From Candidula unifasciata (lineage: Eukaryota > Mollusca > Gastropoda > Stylommatophora > Geomitridae), in contig CAJHNH020000803.1 of NCBI GenBank assembly GCA_905116865.2, forward strand, positions 23,501-87,500: a stretch of DNA of 64,000 bases. Reading direction: 5' to 3'. Below are positions 1 to 35,050 of this stretch, in pieces. The notes beneath the pieces were generated by a model. That model was not told where the DNA came from. It did not search any database and saw only the letters and a list, made by a program, of their open reading frames with translations. The position numbers and the translations under genes are program-made. Position 1 is the first letter of the stretch, and each line of letters opens with the position of its first letter.

Positions 1-72
1 GGAATCCACACGATGACAGTTTATAAAAAAAGGAAAAAAAAAAGAAAGGAAATTATAATAAAATGTTGAATT

Positions 73-190
73 AAGAATTAACATCACAGCACTCAGGACA
101 CTCCTATAATCGCTCCATCCCCATCTTCAACAGCGAAGAGTTTCAATTGTGATGGTACCAGTGACTGTCTGATAGTACATCCGGTGCTTT
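73..190 (-). mobile_element. RH-family LINE 3' end (short)
   Basis: AAGAATTAACATCACAGCAC, TCAGGACACTCCTATAATCG, CCCATCTTCAACAGCGAAGA are the reverse RH tail. Confidence 0.65.
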
Positions 191-431
191 CTTAATATCC
201 AAATGGGGGAAATCCACTAGTCACAGGACAGCCTAATATTTCAGGGGGTGATAGATAGGCTGCATGCAGTCGTGGGACCTAAGCTGCACTCTCTCGTGAG
301 ACGTAGGTGGGTTGGGATTAGGGCCAGTTCTAGATGTTTTAGAATCGGTAAAAGCATCTGAAAGCCAGTCTTACCACCCTCTAAAATGTCATCATGATGT
401 GGTCAGTATCACATTGACTTCTTAGGTTGAG

Positions 432-655
432 TTGAGTTAAATCAAGAATTGACATCACAGCACTCAGGACATTTCCATACATGCTCTGTCCTCATCTTCA
501 GCAGCAAGCACAGAGTTCCAATACTGATGGGACTGGTCACAATCTGGTTATATGTCCTTCTTGCCTTTTTTCTGAGTGTAGTGAGCCGGCCAGACCCTCT
601 GAATACACCCAGGTGCCTCATTCTCTCCAGGCCATAATAATCTTGTTTCTCTACT
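432..655 (-). mobile_element. RH-family LINE 3' end
   Basis: TCAAGAATTGACATCACAGC, ACTCAGGACATTTCCATACA, GTGAGCCGGCCAGACCCTCT; close to 41450-41630. The 62-codon + strand frame here is antisense to the LINE. Confidence 0.8.
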
Positions 656-689
656 GATTCTGTTGTTTGTTTGACTTTTTAGATCATCT

Positions 690-835
690 TCTGTGATCCA
701 TTTTAGGCTGGCTTGACCTTGGAGTCTAGAGAAAAAGTAATCTTTCTCGATGTGGATTTAAACCTAAGGCCTTCGGGCTGCCAGGCAGATATCTATTAAC
801 AATGCTAACATGGTTTCTAACATCCAGGGTGCTAA
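690..835 (-). mobile_element. S1-type SINE
   Basis: Reverse: CAGCCCGAAGGCCTTAGGTT, TAAATCC and the AAGGTCAAGCCAGCC end; head heavily worn. Confidence 0.5.
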
Positions 836-1002
836 GTGTTTTAATATCTTACCAGATTTCTTTCATGTATTCAGACCATACATAAAAGATATTGCAGTAA
901 CACACAACAGACGGTTTATGATAATACTTAATGTGTTGATTTAGATGAACATTTTAAGGACTTTTATGCCCCAATAGTGCATCAGACGTACAATGCTAGA
1001 CT

Positions 1003-1352
1003 CGTATTCTTACAGATATATGATAATAGACTCATTTTCTTACAAATATATGATGTTAAGCTCACATTCCTACAGATATACTATGTTAGACTCATATTCT
1101 TACAGATATAGGATGTTAGACTCGTATTCTTACGGATATATGATAATAGACTCATTTTCTTACATATATATTGATGTTAAGCTCACATTCCTACAGATAT
1201 ACTATGTTAGACTCATATTCTTACAGATATAGGATGTTAGACTCGTATTCTTACGGATATATGATAATAGACTCATTTTCTTACATATATATTGATGTTA
1301 AGCTCACATTCCTACAGATATACTATGTTAGACTCATATTCTCACAGATATA
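1003..1352 (+). repeat. ~120-bp higher-order repeat of four 30-bp monomers
   Basis: Monomer type GTTAGACTCATATTCTTACA plus GATATAGGA. The four-monomer block repeats at 1003, 1123 and 1244. Frames over it are period artefacts. Confidence 0.9.
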
Positions 1353-1365
1353 CGATGTTAAACTT

Positions 1366-1670
1366 CTCTGGGCGATGAACTACTTTATGTGGTGAAGTCG
1401 CTCTGGGGTCAGATAGACAATGCAGTAGAAAATACATATATACTAATTCAGCTGGTGTGGGGGGGAAAAAAAGAGGGGGGGGGGGGGGGGGGGGAGTTGA
1501 GTAGAACTTCTGGAAGGTATACATCACTGAGGTGGAAACAGAGGCGGAGTTGTAATCAGGTTACTACTGGTACTTCTAACATGTCAGATCTTCATTGGCT
1601 ACTACGGAAGGGGATGGGGCAGCTGTGGGAATGTCCTGACTGCTCTGATGTCAATTCTTGATTGATTCAT
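1366..1670 (+). mobile_element. RH-family LINE 3' end with poly-G insertion
   Basis: VKSLWGQIDNAVENT, then a G run (1475-1494), then the TTCATTGGCTACTACGGAAG, GAATGTCCTGACTGCTCTGA and TTGATTGATTCATT end. Confidence 0.75.
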
Positions 1671-1734
1671 TTATTCCTATGTGTTGCCAATTGGGGGGGG
1701 GGGGGAGAGAAATGGGTTGGGGGGGGGGGGCGGG

Positions 1735-1840
1735 TAAGTTTGAACAAACCTGGAAGCGAATTTAAACCCAAGACCTTTAGGCCGGCAGGCAAGTGTCTAA
1801 GCTACTATTCTATTATGGTTTGTGGGATAGATGAGTTAAG
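1735..1840 (-). mobile_element. S1-type SINE head
   Basis: Reverse: TAGTAGCTTAGACACTTGCC then AAGGTCTTGGGTTTAAATTC (B-box-like GGTTTAAATTC) and CCAGGTTTGTTC. Preceded by G runs at 1694-1730. Confidence 0.55.
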
Positions 1841-2124
1841 CAAATATTGCCTGTTATCTGAATTTATGTCGGGATTAGCAAAGTATGGCCAGACAGCTTC
1901 ATTGTGGCAAGTTCCTGTACGGGTGGTTTGTTTGTGTTGGCATTTTCTGAGATAACAGCATTGAAACTTGTTGAATAGAAGCTAATATTGGGTATGGTAT
2001 TAGAGAAAACCTGGCAGAGGTACGAACAGGACATGTAGTTTTGAAAAGTGGTGGCATTGTGGGGAGGGGGGTAATAATCGGTGAATGTATTCATGGGTGT
2101 TGCAGGCGAAATGGTTGGGTGTTA

Positions 2125-2370
2125 TTGTGGGATCAGCGTCTGTGGCTTAGGCATTGTAAACATGGTTTGCAATTCCAAGATACCTGGTTTGATTCCAGCT
2201 GCAGGCAATTAGGCAGCAGACCGCTTTACATTGATTATTCCCACAGTGGAATCCGGACCCAGCTGTTCAGGAAGCAGTGGGAAACTATACTGAATCTAAA
2301 ATGTGCTTGGGAAAAAGGGGGGGGGGGGGGGGGGTGGCTCAAGGAGTCAAAGACATATTAAGTTTTTAAT
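2125..2370 (+). mobile_element. tRNA-like SINE
   Basis: TGTGGCTTAGGC (A-box-like) and ATACCTGGTTTGATTCCAGC (B-box-like GGTTTGATTCC), body with CACAGTGGAATCCGGACCCA, then a G run at 2317-2334. Confidence 0.55.
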
Positions 2371-2696
2371 AATAATAATAATCATGTGCTGAATGGCAAA
2401 GAAGTGTAATATGTCTAAAATAATAAGATGTGTATAAACAAAAATCTTGTCAAGAGAAGTTCTGTTTATGTAGGTTATGGGATTAACTACTTTCTCTGCC
2501 CCTTTTACAAGTTGTGTTTATTTGGTGGGGGTGGGGAAACATCTCATACAAAGCATATTCATTCCCACGCTATGCTGTCAGTGCCAGACGTGGTCAATCG
2601 CAACAAAACATAAAATAAAATCAGGAAGCATGGAAATGAAGTCTCTAGGAAAGGCTAGAAGAGTTAAAATCAGGAATGAGGTCATATGAGATAAAG

Positions 2697-2985
2697 TCAG
2701 CACAGAACGAGTTCTAGCAAAATTACATTCAAAGACTCAATCAAATGATTTGCCCACTTGGAGAGAATGCCTTCTGATGCTGTACCGTACAAGGCATATA
2801 CCAAACAAGGAGAGGGACGTAGAGCAAGAGGTCGACCAAGAACAAGTTGGGAAAATAACATCAGAGAAACTCTACAGCACCACAATGTGTCTATGGTCAA
2901 AGCAGCCAGAAGAGCACTAACCAGGACCTTATATCTCCCTCGACTCCCGGAGAGGTAAAAGAGGACGTAAAGAAGAAGAAGATGA
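2697..2985 (+). mobile_element. LINE ORF C-terminal fragment
   Basis: FAHLERMPSDAVPYKAYTKQ, GEGRRARGRPRTSWENNIRE, TLQHHNVSMVKAARRALTRT, then stop and (GAA)n tail. Second Cys/His features absent. Family copies at 6165-6510 and 50370-50640. Confidence 0.8.
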
Positions 2986-3300
2986 TTGATTGACAAATTC
3001 CTAAATACAGCAGTCAATACGTCATCACTCTATTCTCAAGTCTGACCATAATATTCTCAAAATTTGTCTTAAAAAACCACCTCACCATTGTCTCAAGTTT
3101 CCCCCCATCGTTTCATTATTTATTGGCCAGCATTCACATCCATAAAAAAGACAGCACTGCACACAAGGTTCCAGTGAGTCAGGAGGTTTCTGCCAAGTGC
3201 ATTTTCCATGCCTGTCAAGACAAGATTAATTTCCTGAATTACCCCTTATGCTAGGTGTCATCAGGGAGTCTTTGCCCTCTACATGTCTAGTTCATGCCAG
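2986..3300 (-). mobile_element. LINE reverse transcriptase fragment, tail-to-tail with the previous one
   Basis: Reverse frames give FYGCECWPINNETM-like text (frame broken) near 3120-3160 and GGFLRQILRILW near 3060, matching the LLYGCE...MWFLRRMLRIPW pattern. Confidence 0.6.
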
Positions 3301-3519
3301 TTGTCACAGGTAATCTTACCTGTGTAGATTGGTGTCCTGTTTGTGAATTGTTCTGCTCCCTTGATGACAGCCTTTACCTGCTAAGTCAAGGTTACTTTGT
3401 CAGACCTTCACTTATGAGAATGTAGGATTTTGCTGTTGTGTCTGGAGTATTTTTGCTCACTAGGTAGCTTGTACTGTGTCTGTGTTGACAGATTTGGTTT
3501 GACTTTTCAGTCCATCTCT

Positions 3520-4085
3520 TTTTTCTGTGTTTTTTGTCCTCTTCTTCTGCTGCTTCTTCTTATCTTTCTGTTTGTTTTCTTCTTCTTTGACTCCCTCTTT
3601 CTTTTTTATTCTTCCTTTTTTTTTTTTTGCTTTTTTTTTTTCTTCTTTTCCTACTCTTCCTCGTCCTTTTCTGCTCTACTTTTACAACCGTCTGCTTCTT
3701 TTTTTTTTTTTTGTAATCTTCTCTTTTTCCTATTGCCTGTTCTCTTCCTTATCCTTTTCTGCTCTACTCTGCAGCCATCCCTTCCTTCCTTCTTCTTCTG
3801 CACCTTTTTTCCTCCTCTTCCTCATCGTCTTGTTTCATCTCCTCCCCTCCTTCTTCTTGACCTTCTTCCTCCTCTTCTTCTTGCTACCTCTATTTTTCTT
3901 CTCCTTTTGTTCCTTCTTCCTCCTCTCCTTCTTCATTTCTGTTTTATTAAATTCTCCTGTTGCCCCCTCTTCCTGTTTCATCTTCCTCCACCTTCTCTTC
4001 TTCTTCTTCTTCTTCTTCTTCTTCTTCTTCTTCTTCTTCTTCTTCTTCTTCTTCTTCTTCTTCTTCTTTTTCTTCTCCTGCTTCT
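3520..4085 (+). repeat. Pyrimidine tract with (TTC)n
   Basis: Nearly 570 bp of almost pure pyrimidine on the + strand; uninterrupted TTC run at about 3993-4065. Such tracts can form triplex (H-DNA). Frames here are compositional. Confidence 0.95.
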
Positions 4086-4181
4086 GCTGCTGTCTTTCTA
4101 TGAGGGCCAATTATTACACGTCTGTTGGCTTAATTTAAATTATTTAGGAATATAGTGGATTAGAGAGACAGAGGAAGACAG

Positions 4182-4303
<122 letters not shown>

Positions 4304-4309
4304 AGAAAG

Positions 4310-5334
4310 CTTAATCTATCAGACATTATTGAAATAGACAAGAAGATTTCATTGAGATATCAGATAACAGAGGATTAAACATGATTGTTGTTGCCTGTTC
4401 CTGGTCAAAGAAGTGTATAGATATGTTTTGTCTTTATTGCTGTGAGAACTGTGATAGAAGTTTTCTTCTTTTCTTCACTGTAATGGATTTGTTTTTGTCA
4501 GAGTAAATTAACTGCAGTCGTGAGTTAGATGTTGTACTGCTATTTTTTTTAATTGTTGACTCTGTAGAATATTGCCTCCAATGTTTGTCTTCTCTGGATG
4601 TCTAAATTTATTACAGTTAAAACTATAAGTATGTTGTAGAGACACCCTATAATATTTATCTTTTCTATCCTCTTCAATCTTCTTCTTCTTCTCATTCTTC
4701 TTCTCTTCCCCCTCCTCTCTCCCCTTTTGTCAGCATTGTTATATGAGTAGATAACTGGTTGTATAGTCACTGTCATGTCAGTCACCTTTATTTACCAGGA
4801 ACTTATCTGGTACCTGTTGTCCAAATGAATTAGGAAGAAGACATCCTAGAATGTATCTTTTAACACATTTTTCATTTTTCTCCTTTTTTTTTTCTTCTTC
4901 TTCTTTTTCATTTGTGTTTGCCCATAAAAAGTAGGATTAGCATGTTGTGTTGTAGTCTGGAGCTAAACTGCAGAATCTGCACCTTACAGCCTAGCACTTC
5001 TGATTTCAACAAACCCCTAGTTAGTTTCCTTGTATGACATGCTTAGTTGAGGTGGTGGGTAGGGAGCAGCAGGTCTGTTCTTAGATTGTTTGTGCCAAAA
5101 ATGGGTTAACCCAAACTCTAACCCTGTGTGAGCCATGGGGAATGAGGGACTTAGCAAATAGAGACCACTGATGAAAAAATTATGTTTAGATATGTACCTT
5201 ATTTTATAGTAACATAAACCACTTTGAGATGCAGCCTCAGTCATATTTTACAGCGAAGAAGTGTCTCAATCTTGTATGTTTTCTACAAAAACATTGAGAG
5301 CACCAGCGCAGCCTCCCCTTTATCGCACAGATGC

Positions 5335-5335
<1 letters not shown>
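4310..5335. other. Unassigned DNA with short CTT-rich patches
   Basis: TTCTTCTTC-type patches at 4675-4730 and 4880-4910. No gene recognised. Confidence 0.5.

Positions 5336-5391
<56 letters not shown>
5336..5391 (+). repeat. (CA)n(GA)n microsatellite
   Basis: CACACA run followed by GAGAGA run. Confidence 0.97.
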
Positions 5392-5624
5392 TACATATGT
5401 ACACATACACATGATAAAAACCACAAAAGAGATGTCTGGACAGAAATGGTCTCACACAAACAAAACTGGTTACCCTCATTAAAAGGAGACAATCAGCATT
5501 TTGTGTTACATGATATGAGAGGTGGAGTCAACAGTGGCAAAGTTCTCATTCTAGATTAAGTACGTCTCTTATTTGGCTTCTTAACCTGTCTACCAAGTTT
5601 TCTAATCTTGTGAGTGTGGACAGC

Positions 5625-5985
5625 AAGGTAGAGATTGGATCCTGTCTTAGTTACCCAAAATGTTTAGGTTACCAGGCCATAGAATATTATGCTGCTAATC
5701 ACACATGTTTCATGACCTCTTTCTGGGTGGCTGTCACATTTTAGGATCTCTATTTCTTAGTGCCTGCGAGCTACCCAAGATCTTTTGAAAGTACACATTG
5801 GATTCTGTCTTAGTTACCAGAAATGCTATCTACCCTAAATCAGGCCATGGAATTTTCTGGCGGCTGTTTCTAAATCAAACCTCATGTTTCATGACCTAAT
5901 TCTGGGTAGCTGTCATGTTTTATAACCATTTTCTAGGTAGCTATGTGTTACCCAGGATCGGTTGTGTAACCTCCTGATAGTTGTA
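5625..5985 (+). repeat. Diverged ~170-bp tandem duplication
   Basis: TTGGATCCTGTCTTAGTTAC / TTGGATTCTGTCTTAGTTAC, CATGTTTCATGACCTCTTTC / CATGTTTCATGACCTAATTC and TGGGTGGCTGTCACATTTTA / TGGGTAGCTGTCATGTTTTA pair at about 170 bp spacing. Confidence 0.75.
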
Positions 5986-6164
5986 GCTTCTCATTCTTCT
6001 GATATTTGTGGTTGCTCATGTATCCCTTTATTGCCAGAGACAAGCAGGGATTTTTACTGTACTTTTGTGTGTTACGTGTTTTGAAACTGATGTATGATAG
6101 GTAAAAGTTGTCACAGACTACTTAAGTGTCACAAGTATACTACTGTTTATAGTGCACATATCTT

Positions 6165-6510
6165 CTTCTCCTCTCTTCTTCTTCTTCTTCTCCTCCTCCC
6201 CCTCCTCTTCTTCTTTTTTTTTCTTTCTTTTTAATGTCCTCTTTTACCACTTTGTGTGTTAAGGAGCTATAAGGTTTTGCTTCCTGCTGTTCTGGCCGCT
6301 TTGATTATAGACATGTATCTATCGTTGTAGAGTTTCTCTGATGTTATCTTGTTCTTGGTTTGCTTGTGCTGCACATTTTTTTTTCTTTTTTTTTTTTTTT
6401 TTTTTGATGTAATGCCTAGTATGGTTTAGCATCACAGAGTGTTCTCTCTATGTTGGCAAACCATTTTATTTGCCTGTCACCTCATAGAAATTTATGAAAA
6501 TCACACATAT
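6165..6510 (-). mobile_element. LINE ORF C-terminal fragment
   Basis: Reverse: VTGKQIKWFANIERTLCDAK near 6440-6480 and NKITSENLYN / ACCAAGAACAAGATAACATC near 6330-6360, tail (GAA)n seen as CTTCTTCTT at 6175. Poly-T run 6383-6405 inside. Confidence 0.7.
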
Positions 6511-6649
6511 TTATATATAAAACACTTTGTAAAAGGCAACCAATTAAGGACGTTCTTAAATTAGCTGTTTTTCGCTAAAAAGTGCTGATGTCACAGCCTA
6601 GGTGTAAACTGCATCATAATGTAGCAGCTGACCTATTGAGGACAAACAC

Positions 6650-6705
6650 ACAAAAAAGAAGAAGAAGAAGAAAACGAAGAAGAGGAGGAGGAGGAGGAAG
6701 AACAA
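6650..6705 (+). repeat. (GAA)n/(GGA)n microsatellite
   Basis: AAAAAGAAGAAGAAGAAGAA then GAGGAGGAGGAGG. Confidence 0.9.
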
Positions 6706-6877
6706 ATGAACTTTATATTCAAAGGTTCACAAATTGGGCACGCAGGCATATCTTACATTCAGTCCTTCCGAACACTCATCTTTCACACAGCAGTCATATT
6801 TTATCAGAAAAGCATGTATGTTCATATAATAATGTGCATATTATGAATATCAAGAGAAAAACAAAAGCATGGGCGGT

Positions 6878-7690
6878 AAAATTTATGCACACACTCGCAC
6901 GCATACACACACAAACCCACCCACTCACACAGATAAATTACACCCACATACATACATAAATACTTACATACAAATGCATGGGTGGTAAAATGTATGCACT
7001 CACTCGCATGCATACACACACCAGCCCACCCACTCACATGCATAAAATGCACCCACATACATACATAAATACTTACATACATACATGCATGCATGTGTGC
7101 TTGCAGTCGTACGGACATACATACATACATCCGTACATACATACATGCATAAAGACACAAACATCCCCACACAGACACACACGCACCCACAGACACACAC
7201 ACACATACACACAAGCAGACACAAATACACACATACACCAACACACACACAAGAAGCCACACACAAACACGTACACACAGACACACACACACAAACACAT
7301 GCAGATGCACAGATGCAGAACACGCAGACACACATATGCAGACATACAGACACATATAGACATGCACAACAAAGACAAAGGCAAACACATACAGACACAC
7401 ATGCAGAAACATACACATGGATAAACACACCAAGATATGCAGTCATACACACAGACACACAGGCACACATGCAAACACACATAGACATATCCACACAGAC
7501 ATACACATACACATACACAGAAACACATACAGACACACACATACACAGACAGACACATCAAGAGACACCACATGCAGACACAAGCAGATACATACACAAA
7601 TGCACACATGCACAGACACACACACCCAGACACACAGACAGACACACAGACATACACACACACACAAAAACAGAGGGAAAGCTAACAGAT
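6878..7690 (+). repeat. Long (ACACAGAC/ACATAC)n low-complexity tract
   Basis: Over 800 bp of CA-rich DNA; 6860-7090 includes a ~105-bp duplication (ATGCATGGGTGGTAAAATGT versus AAGCATGGGCGGTAAAATTT). Abuts the 5' side of the LINE at 7693. Confidence 0.93.
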
Positions 7691-7692
7691 AC

Positions 7693-8630
7693 ATTTGAAA
7701 TAAAAAACAGGTGTGCGACAGGGATGTCTTTTGTCGCCTCTCTTATTTTTACTGGCTATAGACTGGATTATGAAAACAGGAACTGCTAACACCAAGAATG
7801 GAATTCAGTGGACCCCTACAAAACAGCTTGATAATCTGGACTTTGCTGATATTTCTCTTCTGTCCCATTCACGGAATCAGATGCAAGATAAATTAAATAT
7901 ACTTGATGTGAAATCACAGCAGCTTGGTCTGAAAATCCATAAAGGAAAGACAAGGATAATGAGAATAAATCATGCAAATAGTAATAATGTGGTTTCTCTA
8001 AATGGCACCCCACTCCAAAACGTAGAGTGGTACACCTATTTGGGCAATAATGTAGATAAAGATGGAGAAACTGATAGAGAAAATAAAAGAATACAAAATT
8101 CAAGAGGAGCTTTCATAGCACTAAGGAATTTGTGGAGGTCAAAAGAAATTAAAAGAAATACTAAACAAAAAATTTTTAATTCTAATGTCAAATCAGTACT
8201 TTTTTATGGGGCAGAAACATGGAGAACAACTAAGGCAATTAATAATAAATTACAGACATTTATTAACTGGTGCCTGCGCAGAATAGAGGGAATTAAATGG
8301 TATGATAGAATAACTAATGTAGAGCTTTGGGAGAGAACTAAACAAGCTCCAGTGGACCAAGAGGTGAGGAAAAGACACGCGTTGGATAGGACACACATTG
8401 ATAAAACAGAATAACAGCATAACTAGAATGTCTTTGCATTGAAACCCACAGGGGCATAGGAATAACGGAAGGCCAAAAAAAAACACACGGAGAAGAGAGC
8501 TGGAGAATGCAGTTAGAAAGATGGGGAGGATATGAGGGGAGCTCCGTGTAATGGCGAAGGATAGAATGACTTGGCGTGAATTGGTTAGGGCCTATGCTCC
8601 ATTGGGAGATAGAAAGGCAGAAAAAAAGGA
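7693..8630 (+). pseudogene. LINE reverse transcriptase C-terminal half, catalytic box damaged
   Basis: Open frame 7713-8414: [120 protein letters not shown]. After the stop, another frame continues to about 8630 ([16 protein letters not shown]..., [20 protein letters not shown]). The FADD box lacks one Asp (LDFADIS). Bounded on both sides by CA-rich tracts. Resembles RTE/CR1-like RTs; the clade is not certain. Confidence 0.9.
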
Positions 8631-9180
8631 GACAGACACACACACGCAGACAAACAGACACTTCCACACACATGCACACAAAAACAGATATACCTACACA
8701 CAGACTTAAACACACAGACACAGAAAAACACACAAACACACATGCAGATACACAGACACATACAGACACACACAGTCACATACAGACACAAGCACATACA
8801 CAACAAAACACACACATACAGACACACACACACAGATGCACTCACAGACAAACACACAACCACATACAAGCAGACACACTCAAACACACACACAGACACA
8901 TACACACAGCCACATACACACACACACACACACACACAGAGAAACACAAGCAGACAAACACACACATACAGACACACACAGACACACCCAGTCACGTGCA
9001 CACACACAGATACACACAGACAGACAGACACACACAAATACACACACAAAAGCATACAATTACCTATACACACATTCATACATACACAGACTGCTACATA
9101 CACATGCACAGATACTTACCGCACATATAAATGTCACACATACATGCATACATACATACATAAACCATACACACCTTATT
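8631..9180 (+). repeat. (ACACAGAC)n low-complexity tract
   Basis: Second long CA-rich tract, starting exactly where the LINE ends; it may have grown from the LINE's simple-sequence 3' tail. Confidence 0.93.
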
Positions 9181-9244
9181 GAGTCATAAATTGATAATGC
9201 TGTATGGATTAATAACTACATTTATAGTGGTATATAATCGCTTG

Positions 9245-9358
9245 TAAGAAGAAGATGAAGAAAAAGACAAGATGAATAAGAAGAAAATGAAAAACATAAA
9301 GATGAAGAAGAAAAGGCAAAGAAGAAGACGATGAATAATAATAATAATAATAATATAT
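9245..9358 (+). repeat. (GAA)n and (ATA)n patches
   Basis: AAGAAGATGAAGAAAAAGAC and AATAATAATAATAATAATA. Confidence 0.85.
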
Positions 9359-9696
9359 AATACTGTCAGTGAGCCAGCTTCCATCAATGTTGAGATATTT
9401 GTTAAAATTAATGTGATGTAGGATATTGTTTTATCACTTTTACATTTTCTTTTCTTTTCAGGAACACCCCAGACAGGAAGTAAATGAACCTTGTCAAACA
9501 TTTAAGCAGAACAGAAACCTAAATGAAAAATATAAGAGTTGATACTTCTCATTTCTTTTGTAACAGCAGCTTCATGTATCCTAGATGAGCATTCCTTTCT
9601 GAGTATTTGCTAATTTTGAAAGCTCTTCAGTTTTAAAAAAAAAAAATTCCACTTCATTGGGTGGGTTATAAATGTTTTCCAGTGATACAGAGTCAA

Positions 9697-9736
9697 GTCC
9701 ATTTTTTCAGCGTGGAGTGAGAAGGAATATCAAGCT
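9697..9736 (+). promoter_or_regulatory. Probable 3' splice acceptor and 5' UTR before the start codon
   Basis: A pyrimidine run ending TTTTTTCAG (AG at 9709-9710) looks like a strong acceptor, which would leave 26 nt of 5' UTR before ATG 9737. A second good acceptor, TTTTCTTTTCAG, ends at 9461 and is an alternative. Either implies an upstream non-coding exon and a promoter outside the part that can be identified here. No TATA-like core promoter is convincing. Confidence 0.5.
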
Positions 9737-32970
<23,234 letters not shown>

Positions 32971-33394
32971 CCCGAACCCCTGACCAGCAACTTGTAGTGT
33001 TTTTGCAGTTTGACATATTGCTGTTTTTTTTTTTTTCAGCAGCTAGTATTTAGTCTTAAACATTTGCTGTTGGAATATATTTTATTGCATTAACCCATTG
33101 GGCCCAAGGGGCAGCTAATCCAGCATTACCATCAATACCCCCCCCCCCCCCCAGATGTTGAACCAGCGTATTGTTTATTTGAGGATTGTGGTAGAGAATT
33201 CCTATTTTCCGCCCTCCACCCACACACACACACATACACATGCATGCACGTGCACTCCCTCCACAAGGCCTCCTGGGTTGAAAGGGTTTATTTTTAAATT
33301 GATAATAGCATAATTTTATTCAAACCCATGCTTGTCACATAGTGCCATACCGGTGATAGTTTTATTTATGTAAATATAGTTCTGCTTCCATTGT
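32971..33394 (+). other. FAR 3' flank / probable start of 3' UTR
   Basis: No AATAAA close to the stop codon. 33085-33290 begins TTAACCCATTGGGCCCAAGG and ends GGTTGAAAGGGTTTA, weak inverted ends that may be another TTAA-type MITE, with a poly-C run inside (33138-33152) and (CA)n at 33220. The 3' UTR end cannot be placed. Confidence 0.4.
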
Positions 33395-33580
33395 GTCTAA
33401 GTGACAGGGCTCTCTATGAGACACTGTCTGGTGGCAGTCTGACACATATCCAAACCATTTGATCTGTTGTCTCTTATTGTAGTTGAGTACTGGTTCCGTC
33501 CCAACTTGTTTCCTGATATCATAGTTTCTGACCCTGTCTCTACTAGTTACATTCACCATAGATTTGTCATTTCTGTTGTT
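33395..33580 (-). mobile_element. LINE ORF C-terminal fragment
   Basis: Reverse frame: VTSRDRVRNYDIRKQVGTEP, VLNYNKRQQIKWFGYVSDCH; then HREPCHLDTME. Same family as 27310-27752. Confidence 0.75.
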
Positions 33581-33689
33581 GCAAATTTTTATTGTATTTT
33601 TATTTTGTGCACTTTTCTTGTTTTCCTTTTGTCTACGTTTGGCACTGGTACCACAGTGTTATCGTGCACCTTACCTGTAGCAACATACA

Positions 33690-34090
33690 GGTGTGAGTTG
33701 GGGACTGTCTCCCAGTGCTTAAGGAAGAAAATAAGTACTTTTGAGCTGAAATGCTATAGAAAGATTCTAAGAATAACATGGAGAAAGAAGAGAAGAAATA
33801 GTGATATTCTAAAAGATCTGAACATCAAGGAAGATTGGATAATAAACAGCATCTTGTCTCGGAAGCTGACATTTTTTTGGCGATATTAAGCACCAGGGCG
33901 GAATAGAAGAAAATAAAAGCAGAAGGCATGGTAACAGAAAGGAGGTGCAGGGGCAGACCAATACGAAGATGGGAATAGGATATATATGACTTCTTGGATA
34001 TGGAAGTTCACAAGGCAGAAGAGCTGGCAAAAGACAGAGTTTTTTTCAGGAAGACCATGTTGAGAGGGATGACATGCTATGGGATGATGA
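33690..34090 (+). mobile_element. LINE ORF C-terminal pseudogene
   Basis: FELKCYRKILRITWRKKRRN, SDILKDLNIKEDWIINSILS, then frameshifted RGRPIRRWE, YMTSWIWKFTRQKSWQK-like tail and TGATGATGA. Same family as 50641-50800 and 23345-23550. Confidence 0.8.
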
Positions 34091-34199
34091 TGAACATAAT
34101 GTAAAAATACTATATTGAATAGTGCCATTTTGGTTGTACGTTAGTGGCGATATCAGAGTTGAAGGGACGTATGTATGTGTAACATAAAAGACATTTTCT

Positions 34200-34545
34200 T
34201 AAAGTACACAGTGACATGGAAGTCACTGTCGCCAGGGACAACACAAGGCTGCCTGAAGGTTCTGGATTTAAATCCTTATCCAGGTGGATTTTTATAATTG
34301 ACCTGCAGCTCAAAGGTTGAACCGCGGCTCAAAGGTTGACCCAGGAAATTTGTACCATGAAATAACCTGAGAAGTAAAGATCGTCAGCGTCATAACAAAT
34401 AACCATTGGGTGCACTCTGGTCTGTTGAAGTGTGAATCTAGCATCATATATCTGGGAGCTGCCATGCTCCAAAGGGAACCAGACATTCTTTTTAAAAATG
34501 ACCTTGACTTGCAGGTTGACCCAGCCTTAAATGGGTACCAGGTTT
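34200..34545 (+). mobile_element. S1-like SINE fragment
   Basis: AAGGTTCTGGATTTAAATCC resembles a B-box region; GGTTGACCCAGGAAATTTGT, ATTGGGTGCACTCTGGTCTG and the ACCCAGCCTTAAATGGGTAC block are S1 body pieces. Confidence 0.5.
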
Positions 34546-34905
34546 AAATAAATGGGTGGGAGAAAAAACGTAATATTGTAAGATTTTTACAGTGCAAAAG
34601 ATTTAAGTAGAATACTTAAACACATCAGACAGACAAAGAATAATTCCCAAGCAAAAGCATTAAAATAAACACCTACATGTTTCATTATTTGTTGATACGC
34701 ACCAGTGCATCCTGATGATTCAACTGATGTCTTCCAGACAAAAATGTGAGACAGATATTGTGCTGTTTGGCTTTTTAAGGATGCAGGCACATTCTGATGA
34801 TCTTATGCTGTTTTCTATCTTCTCATGAGGTACTGCTGATCATGATCTTAGAGTTACCTCAATTGTATGTTAATTTTTTGACCTTATACACTATTTTATT
34901 TTGTT
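34546..34905. other. Unassigned AT-rich DNA
   Basis: No gene, repeat family or open frame worth reporting. Confidence 0.6.
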
Positions 34906-35050
34906 TTAACTCTTTGAGTCCCAAGGAACGCATCATACGTTCATGCTTCCTACCTAGAAGCCCAATAAACGCATGATACGCCGATTTTATGACTTTATTT
35001 ACTACCCCCTGGGCCTGTGATGCTAAACCCCCTGGGACTCAAAGAGTTAA
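34906..35050. mobile_element. 145-bp MITE with TTAA-ended inverted repeats
   Basis: Ends TTAACTCTTTGAGTCCCA (34906-34923) and TGGGACTCAAAGAGTTAA (35033-35050) are perfect complements. An inner, imperfect pair (AACGCATCATACGTT and AACGCATGATACG) follows. TTAA at both ends suits piggyBac-type target duplication. No coding capacity. Confidence 0.85.

Noticed and set aside
3430..4155. 241-codon Leu/Phe-rich frame
   Set aside because: Translation of a CT microsatellite tract; no codon bias or domain.
6822..9189. Many His/Thr-rich or Cys/Val-rich frames
   Set aside because: All six frames stay open across CA-rich low-complexity DNA; not genes.
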